DNA of 64,000 nt from Pseudovibrio sp. Tun.PSC04-5.I4 (GTDB lineage: Bacteria; Pseudomonadota; Alphaproteobacteria; Rhizobiales; Stappiaceae). Below, in pieces: positions 33,092 to 43,500 of the stretch. Every line of letters starts with the position of its first letter. Within the stretch, counting starts at the first letter, position 1. The notes under the pieces are model-generated. The model did not search any database. It saw only the letters and a list, made by a program, of their open reading frames with translations, and was not told the DNA's origin. The DNA lies in the NCBI RefSeq assembly GCF_900104145.1, contig NZ_FNLB01000001.1:62001-126000 (forward strand). The letters are read 5' to 3'. Made by a program: the position numbers and the translations under genes.

Positions 33092-34894
33092 ATGCAACCT
33101 AACTCTGCGGCATCGCAGGTAGTCAACTTGAAGGCGAACACGACTTTGACGAAGAAGCTTCCAATGTTAGCCGTAGATTTTCAAACTGATCGTGCTCGAT
33201 TGTTTTCTAGAGCTCCGACTAAGATTTTTATGGGTCACATCGCATCGGCAAGTACATTAATTTATTTGGCGTGGGATGTACTTGAGCTTCATTGGCTTGT
33301 TGCATGGGGCGGCTGGGAGATTCTGGTTACTCCTGTGCTGCTTTATAAGCTTGGAAAGCAGGTTGATGACCTCGTTGCCAATCCAAACGACCTGCAAAAG
33401 TGGCAGTTAAGATTATATGGCTTGTTTTTTTCGATTGGACTGAGCTGGGGGACGTTTGTATTTTTTAGCCTGGACACTGAAAATCCGGCTCATTTTTCTA
33501 TTCAGATGGCAATCGTTGCGGGGGCCTCTGCAGCGGCTTCCCGATCCCTCAGCATCTTCAAATTGTCGTTTTATCTTTACGAAGTTCCGTTTGCGGGATT
33601 GCTCGCCACTCGTGTTTTCATGCTCGGAGGTGATTTTATGCTTCTCAGCGTCCTAGTAATTATCTTTATAGTCATGATGTGCGGTCTTGCACACGACACT
33701 AGTGAAGAGCTCTCCGAATATTTAGCCACCAAACTAGAAAACCTTGATCTTGCAAAAAGATTTGAAGCCATAGCGCATGAAGCTCATCGCGCAAATGTGT
33801 CAAAAACTCAATTTTTAGCGCAGGCAAACCATGATTTGAGACAACCTATTCATGCCATCGGATTGTTGGTCGAATGCCTTCGCGATCAAAAGCTCGATAA
33901 AGAAGGGTACGAGATATTAGAAACTATAAACGGTTCAATTGACAATCTCGCTAAGTTGTTCAAAACACTACTGAACATTGCGACCATCGATGCGGGCGGT
34001 TTGACGCCAGAATTAACTAGCTTCCCTCTAAATGAAGTATTGGCGCAAACTACTCGGCAGGCTCTGCTAAGTACGAACGGTAATAGATGCAATCTCAAAT
34101 ATGTCAAAACCTCTACATGGGTAAATACCGATAAAGCTCTCTTGGCATCAATCGTTCAAAATTTGGTGTTCAATGCTGTCAAGCATGCGCCTGGGGCGAA
34201 GATTTTACTGTGTGCTCGGGTAAGGGGGAATGATGTTGAGATACATATTCTGGATCAAGGGCAAGGCGTTCCCGATGATCAACAGGAGAACATTTTCAGG
34301 GAATTTTTCCGTGGTAAATCAGAGAATACAGAGGGGTTCGGGCTTGGATTGTCGATTGTAAAGCGCACAGCGAACCTTTTGGATCTAAACGTGAAATTCT
34401 TATCAACTTTCGGTAAGGGCACACATGTCACTGTGGGCGGCATTATGCGTGCTGTCCCTTGTAACCAAAAGGCGAAGATTGAACATGTAGGGTCTGATGG
34501 AGCCACAAATGATGTTGCGGTTCTTGTCATAGATGACGATGAGGAGGTGCGTCGGAGTGTTGAAAAACTTCTCGTGAAGTGGGGTTATAAGGCAACCGTG
34601 CAGGCACCTTCAACGCAACTCCCCGAAAAGTTTGATGTACTATTAATGGATTTCCAGCTTGGCATTGAACAAGACGGTATCGAATTTGCGAAATCCATAT
34701 CCAGACAGCACGACAAGTTCATACCAACTGCAATCGTAAGCGGTTTCCTAACCAGCGAAAACGAAGCAAGTGCTCTTGAAGCAGGGTTCTGGATTCTGCA
34801 AAAACCTGTCACCCCACTGCAACTGAGGTCAGTACTTCTGGCGTTAGGTGCCAGCCAAAAAGAAAACTGCAAACGGACTGAGGAACCTGGGTGA
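33092..34894 (+). CDS. Hybrid sensor histidine kinase with C-terminal receiver
   Basis: About 600 residues. The N-terminal region has several membrane segments (roughly residues 40-190) and no extracytoplasmic sensor domain. The HisKA box reads ANHDLRQPIHAI (phospho-His), followed by an ATPase domain with QNLVFNAVKHA (N box), DQGQGVP and GFGLGLSI. A receiver domain follows, with phospho-Asp in LLMDFQLG and Lys in LQKPV. The NHDLRQP box is typical of hybrid kinases that work with LuxR-type regulators, like its convergent neighbour at 34897. The start is uncertain: ATG 33092 or the upstream in-frame 33023. Confidence 0.85.
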   Translation: MQPNSAASQVVNLKANTTLTKKLPMLAVDFQTDRARLFSRAPTKIFMGHIASASTLIYLAWDVLELHWLVAWGGWEILVTPVLLYKLGKQVDDLVANPNDLQKWQLRLYGLFFSIGLSWGTFVFFSLDTENPAHFSIQMAIVAGASAAASRSLSIFKLSFYLYEVPFAGLLATRVFMLGGDFMLLSVLVIIFIVMMCGLAHDTSEELSEYLATKLENLDLAKRFEAIAHEAHRANVSKTQFLAQANHDLRQPIHAIGLLVECLRDQKLDKEGYEILETINGSIDNLAKLFKTLLNIATIDAGGLTPELTSFPLNEVLAQTTRQALLSTNGNRCNLKYVKTSTWVNTDKALLASIVQNLVFNAVKHAPGAKILLCARVRGNDVEIHILDQGQGVPDDQQENIFREFFRGKSENTEGFGLGLSIVKRTANLLDLNVKFLSTFGKGTHVTVGGIMRAVPCNQKAKIEHVGSDGATNDVAVLVIDDDEEVRRSVEKLLVKWGYKATVQAPSTQLPEKFDVLLMDFQLGIEQDGIEFAKSISRQHDKFIPTAIVSGFLTSENEASALEAGFWILQKPVTPLQLRSVLLALGASQKENCKRTEEPG

Positions 34895-34896
34895 GC

Positions 34897-35511
34897 CTAA
34901 ACCAGACCATGCTGAGCGGCAAGTGCAGAGGCTGCCGATCGTGTATTCACACCTAGTGATCTGAATAGACCTGAAATGTGTGTCCGGACCGTATAGGGGG
35001 AGATGTCGAGATCTCGTGCAATCTCCTTGTTGGTTTTACCTTTCCCAATACGTACCAGCACTTCAAATTGCCGATCCGGTAAATAGGCAAGAGGACTTAA
35101 GCTTGGTACAGGCGCGCTTTCTGGGGCCTCAAGACAAACAACAGTTTCTCCAGTCATGATCTGACTAATCATTGATGACATATTGTCAGCGGATATAGAT
35201 TTTGAAAGATAGCCGTTGGCGCCTGCAGACATAATCTTGTCCGCAGTGTTTCTATCGTCAGTCATTGAAACAACAATTATGGCAGTTTTAGGGTATGTAA
35301 TGCGCAATTGCATTATGCTATGCGCACCGTCAAACCCCGGAAAACTAAGGTCCAGAAGCATTAGTATCGGGCTAGTTCCTGACTGTGCCTCCTGAAGTAA
35401 CATATGATAATCTGAGACTTCGATAGTCCTTCCCGGAGTCAATTGTTGAACAATTCGGCGTAGGCTTTCGCGAAATAAAGGATGATCGTCGGCAATGATT
35501 ATTCTATCCAT
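34897..35511 (-). CDS. LuxR/NarL-type response regulator
   Basis: 204 residues from ATG 35511 (GGAAG nine bases upstream; the longer frame start at 35571 lacks support). The receiver has the acidic pair in IIIADDHPLFRESLRR, phospho-Asp in LMLLDLSFPG and Lys in YLSKSI. The C-terminal GerE/LuxR helix-turn-helix reads RIGKGKTNKEIARDL, then SPYTVRTHISGLFRSLGV. It converges with the hybrid kinase gene, their stops separated by two bases, so the pair probably acts together despite opposite orientation. Confidence 0.88.
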   Translation of the reverse strand: MDRIIIADDHPLFRESLRRIVQQLTPGRTIEVSDYHMLLQEAQSGTSPILMLLDLSFPGFDGAHSIMQLRITYPKTAIIVVSMTDDRNTADKIMSAGANGYLSKSISADNMSSMISQIMTGETVVCLEAPESAPVPSLSPLAYLPDRQFEVLVRIGKGKTNKEIARDLDISPYTVRTHISGLFRSLGVNTRSAASALAAQHGLV

Positions 35512-35790
35512 TATATCTACTTCCAAATTCTCAAATAGTATTTGACCTTCGGTTTTATGAAACCGAGCCAAATACTATTATCAAGCAACATTTATTTGCG
35601 CAACTTTAACTACGCATATAGAATTTTGTAGTTCGTGTAAACTTGCAGTAGCATGGTCGGGTTGTGTCGCAAAGTTTGGTCGATTTGAAGATTCCTCCTC
35701 TTCAGTTTAAAAGAGTTCGGCCCAATTTCACGATCCAAGGTTTCCTGCTTTGAGCAACGTTGGAGAGCACCCAAAAGTGTGGGCCAATCA

Positions 35791-36177
35791 GGTATTGCCA
35801 AATTGTTTGAAGTGAGTTGCAAAGGCCCCATTCAATCAAATCTCAGGTGATCATTTCTGCTGGGCAATCCTTCCAAAGGGCGAAGGCATCAACCCTTGCG
35901 TAGCGGTAGGAATGAGAGGAAAGTTTGTAACGGCGAGGACGGAAGATGGCGTTGATTTGATCGTGGGCAGACAAGAGCCGTTGTGTTTGCCGGGGCGATT
36001 TGAACCCTCCCATTATGTTCTCCCGCTTTCTCGTCGAACGGTGAGAGTTTTTGATCCTGTTGTTCAATCCCTTGTGAGCCCGGTGATCTGCATCAGGAGC
36101 TAGAGTCTGGACGGGTTTGGTATCTTCATTGCAAGCAATTAACCAAAAAATCCAACTTCAAACAACTTCGCAATACC
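35791..36177 (-). mobile_element. IS6-family remnant with both terminal repeats
   Basis: A 22-bp repeat starting GGTATTGCCAAATTGTTTG at 35791 is mirrored at 36156-36177, defining an element of about 387 bp. Inside, the minus strand keeps only the transposase C-terminus (MNNRIKNSHRSTRKRENIMG, then QTQRLLSAHDQI), nearly identical to the fragment at 330-662. The N-terminal part is deleted. It sits four bases downstream of the cueR stop codon. Bases 35512-35790 to its left hold no gene I can support. Confidence 0.75.
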
Positions 36178-36221
36178 GCCCTTACTCCCCCTTCTCATTA
36201 CTCAGGTTATTAAGGATTGGG

Positions 36222-36230
36222 CAGTCGGGG
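36222..36230. repeat. 9-bp target-site duplication CAGTCGGGG (partner at 37620-37628)
   Basis: CAGTCGGGG directly precedes the left end of the IS256-family element, and an identical copy directly follows its right end. IS256-family elements usually make 8-9 bp duplications. An intact duplication means the insertion is recent and clean. Confidence 0.85.
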
Positions 36231-37619
36231 GAGCTATTACTGAATCTGGTGTATGGGGCTTTTAAGATAGCAGCGTATCGGTTTGACTGATTGATGACCA
36301 ATTCAACATTGCAACCACTTGGAGATACGCCACCATGGCAAAAGATAATGTTCTGGAGCTTGCTCGTCAAAACGGCCTTTTGGGCGATCCGCTTACACAG
36401 TTGATAAGAGAAGGGGCAAGGGAGCTGGTGCACCGGGCTGTTACATCAGAACTTCAGTCTTTACTTTCGCTGTATGAAGATGAGGTTGATGAGGCTGGCC
36501 GTGCGCGTGTGGTGCGCAATGGTTATCATCCGGAGCGCGAGATCCAGACTGGCATCGGGCCTGTGACTGTGAAAGTGCCCAAAGTGCGGGCGCGCTCAGG
36601 TGAGCCAGTCACGTTTCACTCCGCGCTTGTTCCTCCTTATGTTCGTAAGGCCAAAAGCTTAGAAGCAGCTTTGCCCTGGCTTTATCTGAAAGGCGTGTCG
36701 AGCGGTGAGATGGAAGACGCTTTGAAAGTTTTGGTGGGACCTGAGGCAACAGGGCTTTCTGCGAACACAGTTTCGAGGTTGAAGAAGGAATGGGCTGGCG
36801 AATATGATAGCTGGCGTCAGTTCCGCCTCGACACGGATGAGTGGGTGTATATCTGGGCTGATGGCATTTACAGCGGCTTACGAGCAGAAGACGTGAAGCT
36901 GTGCACGCTTGTTGTAATAGGAGTTAACTCACTGGGACGGAAGAAGTTTCTTGCCATTGAAGACGGGGTGCGGGAGAGCACGCAGAGCTGGCGCGAGGTG
37001 CTTGTGAAGTTGAAGAGCCGTGGTATGAACACGCCTAAACTGGCAGTCGGCGATGGGGCCATGGGCTTCTGGGCAGCGCTTGATGAGGTATTCAGCCAAA
37101 CCCGCCATCAGCGCTGCTGGGTGCACAAGACAAACAACATAGTGGGTTACTTGCCCAAGTCCCTACAGGACAAAGCAAGGGCATGCCTCAAGGATATCTG
37201 GATGGCGCCGACAAAAGCAAAAGCAGAAGTGGCTTTTGACCTGTTTGTGGAACAGTTTGAGGGCAAGTATCCCAAAGCAGTGGAATGCCTTCTCAAAGAC
37301 CAGCACGATCTGCTCTCGTTCTACGACTTTCCGCAGATGCACTGGCAGTCAATCCGCACCTCCAACCCGATTGAATCTACATTCGCGACCATCAGGCACC
37401 GAACCAAACGCTCAAAGGGATGTCTGAAACGGGACGGCATGCTTCACATGATGTTCAAACTCAGCCAATGCGCGCAAGGCAGCTGGCAAAAATTACGCGG
37501 TTTTGCCGATCTTGGCAAAGTCATCACAGGCATCAATTTCAAAGACGGTATCGAACAAGCAGAAGCCGTGCAAAACGCTGCTTAAGAAAATGCTCATACA
37601 CCAGAATTGACAATACCTC
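36231..37619 (+). mobile_element. IS256-family insertion sequence, apparently intact (1389 bp)
   Basis: The ends are imperfect inverted repeats of about 25 bp: the left starts GAGCTATTAC and the right (inverse) GAGGTATTGT, both continuing into TCTGGTGTATG. A single full-length transposase gene lies inside and a 9-bp duplication flanks the element. It interrupts cueR. Promoter activity reading out towards the copper genes was not evident, since the transposase points away from copA's start. Confidence 0.88.
36335..37585 (+). CDS. IS256-family (Mutator-type) transposase
   Basis: 416 residues with the usual IS256 features: N-terminal LIREGARELVHRAVTSEL, catalytic Asp in WADGIYSGL, second Asp in GDGAMGFW, the CWVHKTNNI motif and the catalytic Glu in SNPIESTFATIRHRTKRSKG. 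No stop or frameshift interrupts it, so it is probably active. It starts with ATG 36335 after GGAGATACGCC. Confidence 0.95.
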   Translation: MAKDNVLELARQNGLLGDPLTQLIREGARELVHRAVTSELQSLLSLYEDEVDEAGRARVVRNGYHPEREIQTGIGPVTVKVPKVRARSGEPVTFHSALVPPYVRKAKSLEAALPWLYLKGVSSGEMEDALKVLVGPEATGLSANTVSRLKKEWAGEYDSWRQFRLDTDEWVYIWADGIYSGLRAEDVKLCTLVVIGVNSLGRKKFLAIEDGVRESTQSWREVLVKLKSRGMNTPKLAVGDGAMGFWAALDEVFSQTRHQRCWVHKTNNIVGYLPKSLQDKARACLKDIWMAPTKAKAEVAFDLFVEQFEGKYPKAVECLLKDQHDLLSFYDFPQMHWQSIRTSNPIESTFATIRHRTKRSKGCLKRDGMLHMMFKLSQCAQGSWQKLRGFADLGKVITGINFKDGIEQAEAVQNAA

Positions 37620-37991
37620 CAGTCGGGGCGGTGGTCGCCGGCGCAGGCGGTTATGAGATGGGTGAGTGTGTCGCGCATGGCGATGAGGTCGGCGATTTTG
37701 GCTTCGATCTCCTGCACATGTTGCTGGGCGATCTTTTTGACGTCAGAGCTGCCGCGTTCTTTGTCTTCGTAGAGTGCCAGCAAGGCCCGGCACTCTTCTA
37801 TGTTAAACCCGAGCGAACGGGCGCGGCCAATGAATGTCAGCTTATGCAGCTCTGTTTCCTCAAAGATCCGGTATCCGTTATCATTCCGCTTGGGATGAAG
37901 AAAACCGATATCCTCGTAATAACGGATGGTCTTGGTCGGGATGCCAGAGCGTTCTGCAACTTCACCAATATTCATCGTGGTTTCATCCCTG

Positions 37992-40451
37992 TTACTGTGC
38001 CGTTGTCGCTTTGATCCAGCGTAACCGCAAAGCGTTGGTTAAAACAAACACGCTTGAGAGTGCCATAGCGCCAGCTGCCAGAACAGGAGACAGAAGCGGG
38101 CCTCCGAATGGATATAACACACCTGCAGCAACCGGGATCAGTAGTGTGTTGTAACTGAATGCCCAGAAGAGGTTCTGGCGGATGTTGCGCATGGTTTGCT
38201 GGCTTATGTGGAAGGCATTGACCACACCGTTTAGGTCTCCAGCCATCAGAACAACATCTGCTGCTTCAATTGCTACATCAGTACCGGTGCCGATGGCGAT
38301 GCCAACATCTGCTGCTGCAAGTGCAGGCGCGTCATTTATGCCATCGCCAACGAAAGCCAATTTGCCGGAAGCATTCTTCCGCAGATCTTCCAGTGCCCGG
38401 ACTTTGCCGTCTGGCAGAACCTCTGCCACCACGCTATCGATACCAAGCTCCGCTGCAATGGCGTTTGCTGTCTTCTTGTTATCGCCTGTGATCATGACAA
38501 CCTTCAAGCCAAGCGCATGAAGTGACTTGATCGCATCTGGTGTCGTTTTCTTGATGGGGTCGGCAACGGCAATCACCCCTGCAATTTCCCCATCAATCGC
38601 GACGTAAATCGGGGTTTTTCCGCGGGTTGCAAGCACAGTTGCATCAACAGAAAGCTGTTCTAGTGCAATGCCTTCGCGGTCCATCAGACGGTCAGCACCA
38701 ACCAGAACATCTTGCCCCTGCACAACTGCACTTATGCCAAATCCTGTCAGGGAGTTAAAGCTCTCTGGTTTTGGAAATGCAATGCCACGCTCTTGGGCGG
38801 CCTGCACGATTGCCTTTGCAATGGGGTGTTCGGAGCTTTGTTCAACGGAAGCGACCAATCGCAGAACATCTACCTCCTCGAAATTCTCGCGCAGAATGAT
38901 GTCTGTCAGTTCCGGATGTCCGGCGGTGAGTGTGCCAGTCTTATCCAAGGCAACCACCTTGGTTTCCTGAAGCATCTGTAGTGCATCGCCCTTACGGAAC
39001 AGAACGCCGAGTTCGGCGGCGCGGCCTGTGCCGACCATAATGGAGGTTGGCGTCGCCAGCCCCATGGCACATGGGCAAGCGATGATAAGCACAGCAACAC
39101 CAGCCACCAAAGCAAGACTAAGCGCAGGATCAGGACCAAACAGGAACCACACAGCGACGGTGAGGATCGCAATAGTGATCACAGCTGGCACAAACCACGA
39201 CGTGATTTTGTCGACCAATCCCTGAATTGGCAGCTTGGCGCCCTGAGCCTGCTCCACCATCTGAATGATTTGAGAAAGAACCGTGTCGTTGCCAACTTTG
39301 CTCGCCTGTACACTCAAAGCGCCTGTGCCATTGATCGTTGCACCAACAACTTCATCGCCTGAAGCTTTTTCAACCGGGATTGGCTCACCTGTAATCATGC
39401 TCTCATCCACGTAGGAGAAACCTGAGACAACGGCACCGTCCACGGCGATCTTCTCACCCGGGCGCACTTGAATGACATCACCAACAATGATCTCTTCAAT
39501 TGGGACTTCCACCGTCAGACCATCGCGCTCAACACGCGCGGTTTTAGCCTGCATGCCAATGAGCTTTTGAATTGCCTCTCCGGTCCGCCCTTTAGCGCGG
39601 GCCTCCAGAAAGCGGCCCAGCAATATGAGGACGACAATCACAGCGGCGGCCTCATAATAAACGTTAACGGTCCCCGCCGGGAGCAGTTGCGGCGCAAAAG
39701 TTGAGACGAGAGAGAATAAGTAAGCAGCTGCCGTTCCCAATGCGACCAGGGAGTTCATGTCTGGCGCGCCTTTCAAGAGCGACGGGAATCCCTTGGTATA
39801 AAAATGGCGGCCCGGGCCAAAGAGCACGACGGTCGTCAGGACAAACTGCAAATAATAACTGTTCTGCAAACCAAGAGAGTTCTCAGTCAAAATAAGGACG
39901 CCGGGGATGAAGTGGCTTCCCATTTCGATCAGAAAAACGGGAAGTGCCAGCACGGCGGCGAGCAACAGCTTGCTCTTGAGCTGCCGGATTTCATCTGTTT
40001 TACGGTGAGTTGTTTTTGCGGGCTCGGTCTTTTCTAATGTGGCAGGATACCCAGCTGCAGTGACCAGCTCAGCAATCGCGGATGGTGTTATTGCGCCCAC
40101 TACATAGCGCACGGTTGCGCTTTCTGTTGCTAGATTGACATTCGCTTCCAGCACACCATTTCCGGCTCGTAAAGCCTTTTCCGCTCTTCCCACACAAGAC
40201 GCGCAGTTCAGGTTCCCAACACCAAAGGTGATGCTTTCTGATAGCGCTGGATAGCCAGCCTTCTGAAGCGCATTGGCCACATCCTGCGGCGTGAGGGTTT
40301 CATCGTAATTAACCTGCACACTTTCCATCGCAAGATTGACAGAAGCGCTGGCCACGCCGGAAATATTCTTGAGGGCCTTCTCGATACGACCGACGCAAGA
40401 CGCACAATTCATGCCTTCGACTTGCATTTTCAGTGTTGAACTGTGGGACAT
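37992..40451 (-). CDS. copA: Copper-exporting P1B-type ATPase
   Basis: 819 residues. Two N-terminal heavy-metal domains each carry a CxxC site (EGMNCASC near residue 16 and GNLNCASC near residue 84). The core has eight hydrophobic segments, the transmembrane CPC in IIACPCAMG, the phosphorylation loop DKTGTLTAG, and the hinge GDGINDAPALAAADVGIA. It exports Cu(I) from the cytoplasm. It is expressed from a CueR-type promoter at 40482-40512. The regulator gene cueR follows in the same direction but is broken by an IS256 element. Confidence 0.95.
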   Translation of the reverse strand: MSHSSTLKMQVEGMNCASCVGRIEKALKNISGVASASVNLAMESVQVNYDETLTPQDVANALQKAGYPALSESITFGVGNLNCASCVGRAEKALRAGNGVLEANVNLATESATVRYVVGAITPSAIAELVTAAGYPATLEKTEPAKTTHRKTDEIRQLKSKLLLAAVLALPVFLIEMGSHFIPGVLILTENSLGLQNSYYLQFVLTTVVLFGPGRHFYTKGFPSLLKGAPDMNSLVALGTAAAYLFSLVSTFAPQLLPAGTVNVYYEAAAVIVVLILLGRFLEARAKGRTGEAIQKLIGMQAKTARVERDGLTVEVPIEEIIVGDVIQVRPGEKIAVDGAVVSGFSYVDESMITGEPIPVEKASGDEVVGATINGTGALSVQASKVGNDTVLSQIIQMVEQAQGAKLPIQGLVDKITSWFVPAVITIAILTVAVWFLFGPDPALSLALVAGVAVLIIACPCAMGLATPTSIMVGTGRAAELGVLFRKGDALQMLQETKVVALDKTGTLTAGHPELTDIILRENFEEVDVLRLVASVEQSSEHPIAKAIVQAAQERGIAFPKPESFNSLTGFGISAVVQGQDVLVGADRLMDREGIALEQLSVDATVLATRGKTPIYVAIDGEIAGVIAVADPIKKTTPDAIKSLHALGLKVVMITGDNKKTANAIAAELGIDSVVAEVLPDGKVRALEDLRKNASGKLAFVGDGINDAPALAAADVGIAIGTGTDVAIEAADVVLMAGDLNGVVNAFHISQQTMRNIRQNLFWAFSYNTLLIPVAAGVLYPFGGPLLSPVLAAGAMALSSVFVLTNALRLRWIKATTAQ

Positions 40452-40481
40452 AATTTCACCATTTCATTGTCTGTTGAAGGC

Positions 40482-40512
40482 AACCTAAGGCTTCCAGTTA
40501 CTGGAAGGTCAA
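40482..40512 (-). promoter_or_regulatory. CueR-type promoter of copA
   Basis: On the minus strand TTGACC (-35) and TAGGTT (-10) are separated by an over-long 19-bp spacer that contains the dyad CTTCCAG-taa-CTGGAAG. That spacing and dyad are the mark of MerR-family (CueR) promoters, where the activator twists the DNA to align the two boxes. The start codon of copA lies about 30 bp further on. Confidence 0.9.
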
Positions 40513-40571
40513 GAGTGAAATCATCAGGTAAATGAAAAGAGTTTGGGCATCAGGTAAGTGACGACCAAACA

Positions 40572-43500
40572 TCACTTATCCTTTGTTTTCTCAAGATTTT
40601 CACAGATCTCCTCTTCTCCAGAGACCTTATTTAGGGCAGACAATTGAGCTTTTTTCCAAAGCACATAAATTGCCGGAATGACGAAGAGTGTGAGTAGTGT
40701 GGCGGTGATCATGCCGCCAACCATTGGAGCTGCAATCCGCTTCATGATCTCTGAACCTGTTGCACTGCCCAGCATGATGGGTATCAGTCCAGCAAAAATA
40801 GCTGCCACGGTCATCACCTTTGGCCGCAGGCGTAACAGAGCCCCCTCGACGACAGCCTCAAGAATATCTTTTACGGTGAGAACCTTATGTTCTTTCCGGG
40901 CATACGCCACGCGCTTGTCCCAGGAGAGGTTCAGATACAGCAACATGACGATAGCTGTCTCAACAGCAACACCTGCCAGGGCGATGAAGCCGACCAGCAC
41001 GGCAACCGACAAGTCAAATCCCAAAGTGTAGATAAACCAGATACCGCCCGTGAGCGCTACTGGCAAAGAGGTCAGAATGATCGCCACTTCTCCCACACGG
41101 TTGAACGCAAGGAAGAGCATCAGCGTGATGATCAGCAGTGTTACGGGCGCAACCAGCTGCAAGCGTTCCTGAACCCGCTCGATATACTCATACTGCCCTG
41201 ACCATGTGACCGAGTAACCAGCCGGGATATTAACTTCAGAAGCAACGAGTTGCTGCGCTTCACTCACATAACCGCCTAGATCTCGTCCCTCGATATCAAT
41301 AAAAACAAACCCAGTTGGCCGTGCATTCTCTGAGCGGATCATACCTGGGCCATCGACAATGTTGATATCAGAGACGGCTCCAAGCGGAATATGCGCACCG
41401 GATGGAGTCACAACGGGGAGTTTTTCAAGCTGATCTGGGCTGCTTCTCCAATCCTGAGGATAGCGCAGATTAATGGGGTAGCGCTCCAAACCTTCGACAC
41501 TTTCGGCGATATCCATTCCGCCAATCGCGGTTTGCACTACATCCTGAACGTCTTTGATATTCAGCATATAACGAGCCGCCGCATTACGATTGATATCGAT
41601 TTCGATAAAGCGTGCACCCTTTGGCCGTTCTGCGTAGGAGGATAAAGTCCCCTCGATGTCTTTCACGAGGCCTTCAATCTTTACAGCAATGTCTTGAATG
41701 ACCTGCAAGTCCGGTCCGGACACCTTAACTCCAACAGGCGTTTTGATGCCAGTCGCAAGCATATCAATGCGGTTCTTGATCGGTTGGATCCAGACGTTCG
41801 TAAGGCCGGGAACCTGTACTGACTTGTCTAATTCCTGACGGATTTTTTCAAGCGTCATCCCTTCGCGCCACTGGTCTTGCGGTTTGAGTTGAATGGTGGT
41901 CTCAAACATAGTCAAAGGAGCTGGATCTGTTGCCGTTTCAGCACGCCCAAGCTTACCATGAACAGTCTTTACCTCAGGCACTTGCATGATCATACGATCC
42001 GTTTGCTGGAGCACCTCCCGTGCCTTACCAATGGAGACACCGGTGTACAGCGAAGGCATATAAAGGAAATCACCTTCCTTCAACTCCGGCATGAACTCAG
42101 ATCCAATCCGATTCAGCGGCACAAGAATGGACGCGACCAGAACCAGCGCAAAAATGATCGTTGTTTTGGGCCATGCGATAACGGTTGAGAGTGCAGGACG
42201 ATACAAGGCTATGCATAACCGATTGACCGGGTTCTTGGCCTCAGGATGAATGCGTCCTCGCACGAAGTAACCCATCAACACTGGCACAAGCGTGATGCTG
42301 AGAATGGACGCCGCCGCCATGGCATAAGTTTTGGTGAACGCAAGCGGTTTGAACAGACGGCCTTCCTGCGCCTCCAGTACAAACACCGGTAGAAAACTGA
42401 TAGTGATAATCGCCAGTGAATAAAACAGAGCCGGTCCAACCTCGGAACAGCACTCGGCGACAATCTTCCAACGGTTTTTGTCGGGGTTCGGTTCCTTCTC
42501 AAGGCGTCGATGCATGGCCTCGATCATCACAATGGCTGCATCAACCATCGCTCCAATGGCGATGGCAATCCCGCCAAGGGACATGATATTCGCATTCACC
42601 CCTTGCATGCGCATCACCAGCAATGCCGTCAAAATGCCAAGAGGGAGGGAAATCAGGATGACCAACGAAGACCTGAGGTGCAGAAGAAACACTGCACACA
42701 CCAGAACCACAACCAGAAACTCCTCTGAGAGTTTGGTGGTCAGGTTGGTGATGGCGCGCTCAATCACACCAGAGCGATCGTAGGTGGTAACAATCTCCAC
42801 TCCCTCTGGCAGGTTTGGCTTCAACTCGTCCAACTTGGCGTGCACGCCCTCAAGTGTTCTCAGCGGGTTCTCGCCCCAGCGCATGATGACAACGGCACCA
42901 ACGGTGTCGCCTTCGCCGTTCAAGTCAGCCACACCACGGCGCATTTGAGGGCCAAGGCGGATATCTGCGACACCGCTCAAAGTGAGAGCTGCGCCGCGCT
43001 CATTCACCTTGATCGGGATTTGCTGGAGATCTTCAATGGATTGGATGTACCCGGTTGCACGAACCATGTACTCCGCTTCTGCCATCTCAATCACACTGCC
43101 GCTAGTCTCACGGTTTGCGTTTTGGATCGTGCTCATGAGAGCAGGTAATGTCACGCCATAGGCCCGCAGTTTGTTGGGGTCTACGACCACCTGATACTGC
43201 TTGACCATGCCGCCGATGGTTGCCACTTCCGATACGCCGCTGACAGTTTGAAGTTCGTACTTCAACCACCAGTCCTGTAAGGAACGCAGCTGTGCCAGAT
43301 CGTGTTGGCCACTTCGGTCAATCAGGGCGTATTGATAGATCCAGCCCACACCAGTCGCATCTGGTCCCAGTTCAGGCGTAACTCCATCGGGCAGTCGGGC
43401 ACCAACCTGAGCAAGGTATTCCAACACCCGGCTTCGGGCCCAATAAAGGTCTGTGTTGTCTTTGAAGACCACATAGACATAGGAATCGCCATAAAACGAA

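Larger units (their letters stand above)
36182..37975 (-). pseudogene. cueR: Copper-responsive MerR-family regulator CueR, interrupted by IS256
   Basis: The 5' part (37975 to 37620) encodes the MerR HTH (MNIGEVAERSGIPTKTIRYY), the dimer helix and the start of the metal loop, ending CAGDHRPD. The 3' part (36221 to 36182) encodes CPILNNLSNEKGE. Removing the IS and one copy of the 9-bp duplication restores a 131-residue protein in perfect frame. The join falls inside codon 119, turning TGC (second Cu-ligand Cys of the C-x7-C loop) into TGG. As it stands the protein keeps Cys111, loses Cys119 and gains a 42-residue foreign tail. DNA binding may survive, but copper sensing should not. The gene lies 16 bp after copA. 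Confidence 0.88.

Noticed and set aside
36335..37585. IS256 transposase promoter as a hybrid driver of copA
   Set aside because: The IS lies downstream of copA and within cueR, and its transposase is transcribed on the opposite strand, so it cannot drive copA.
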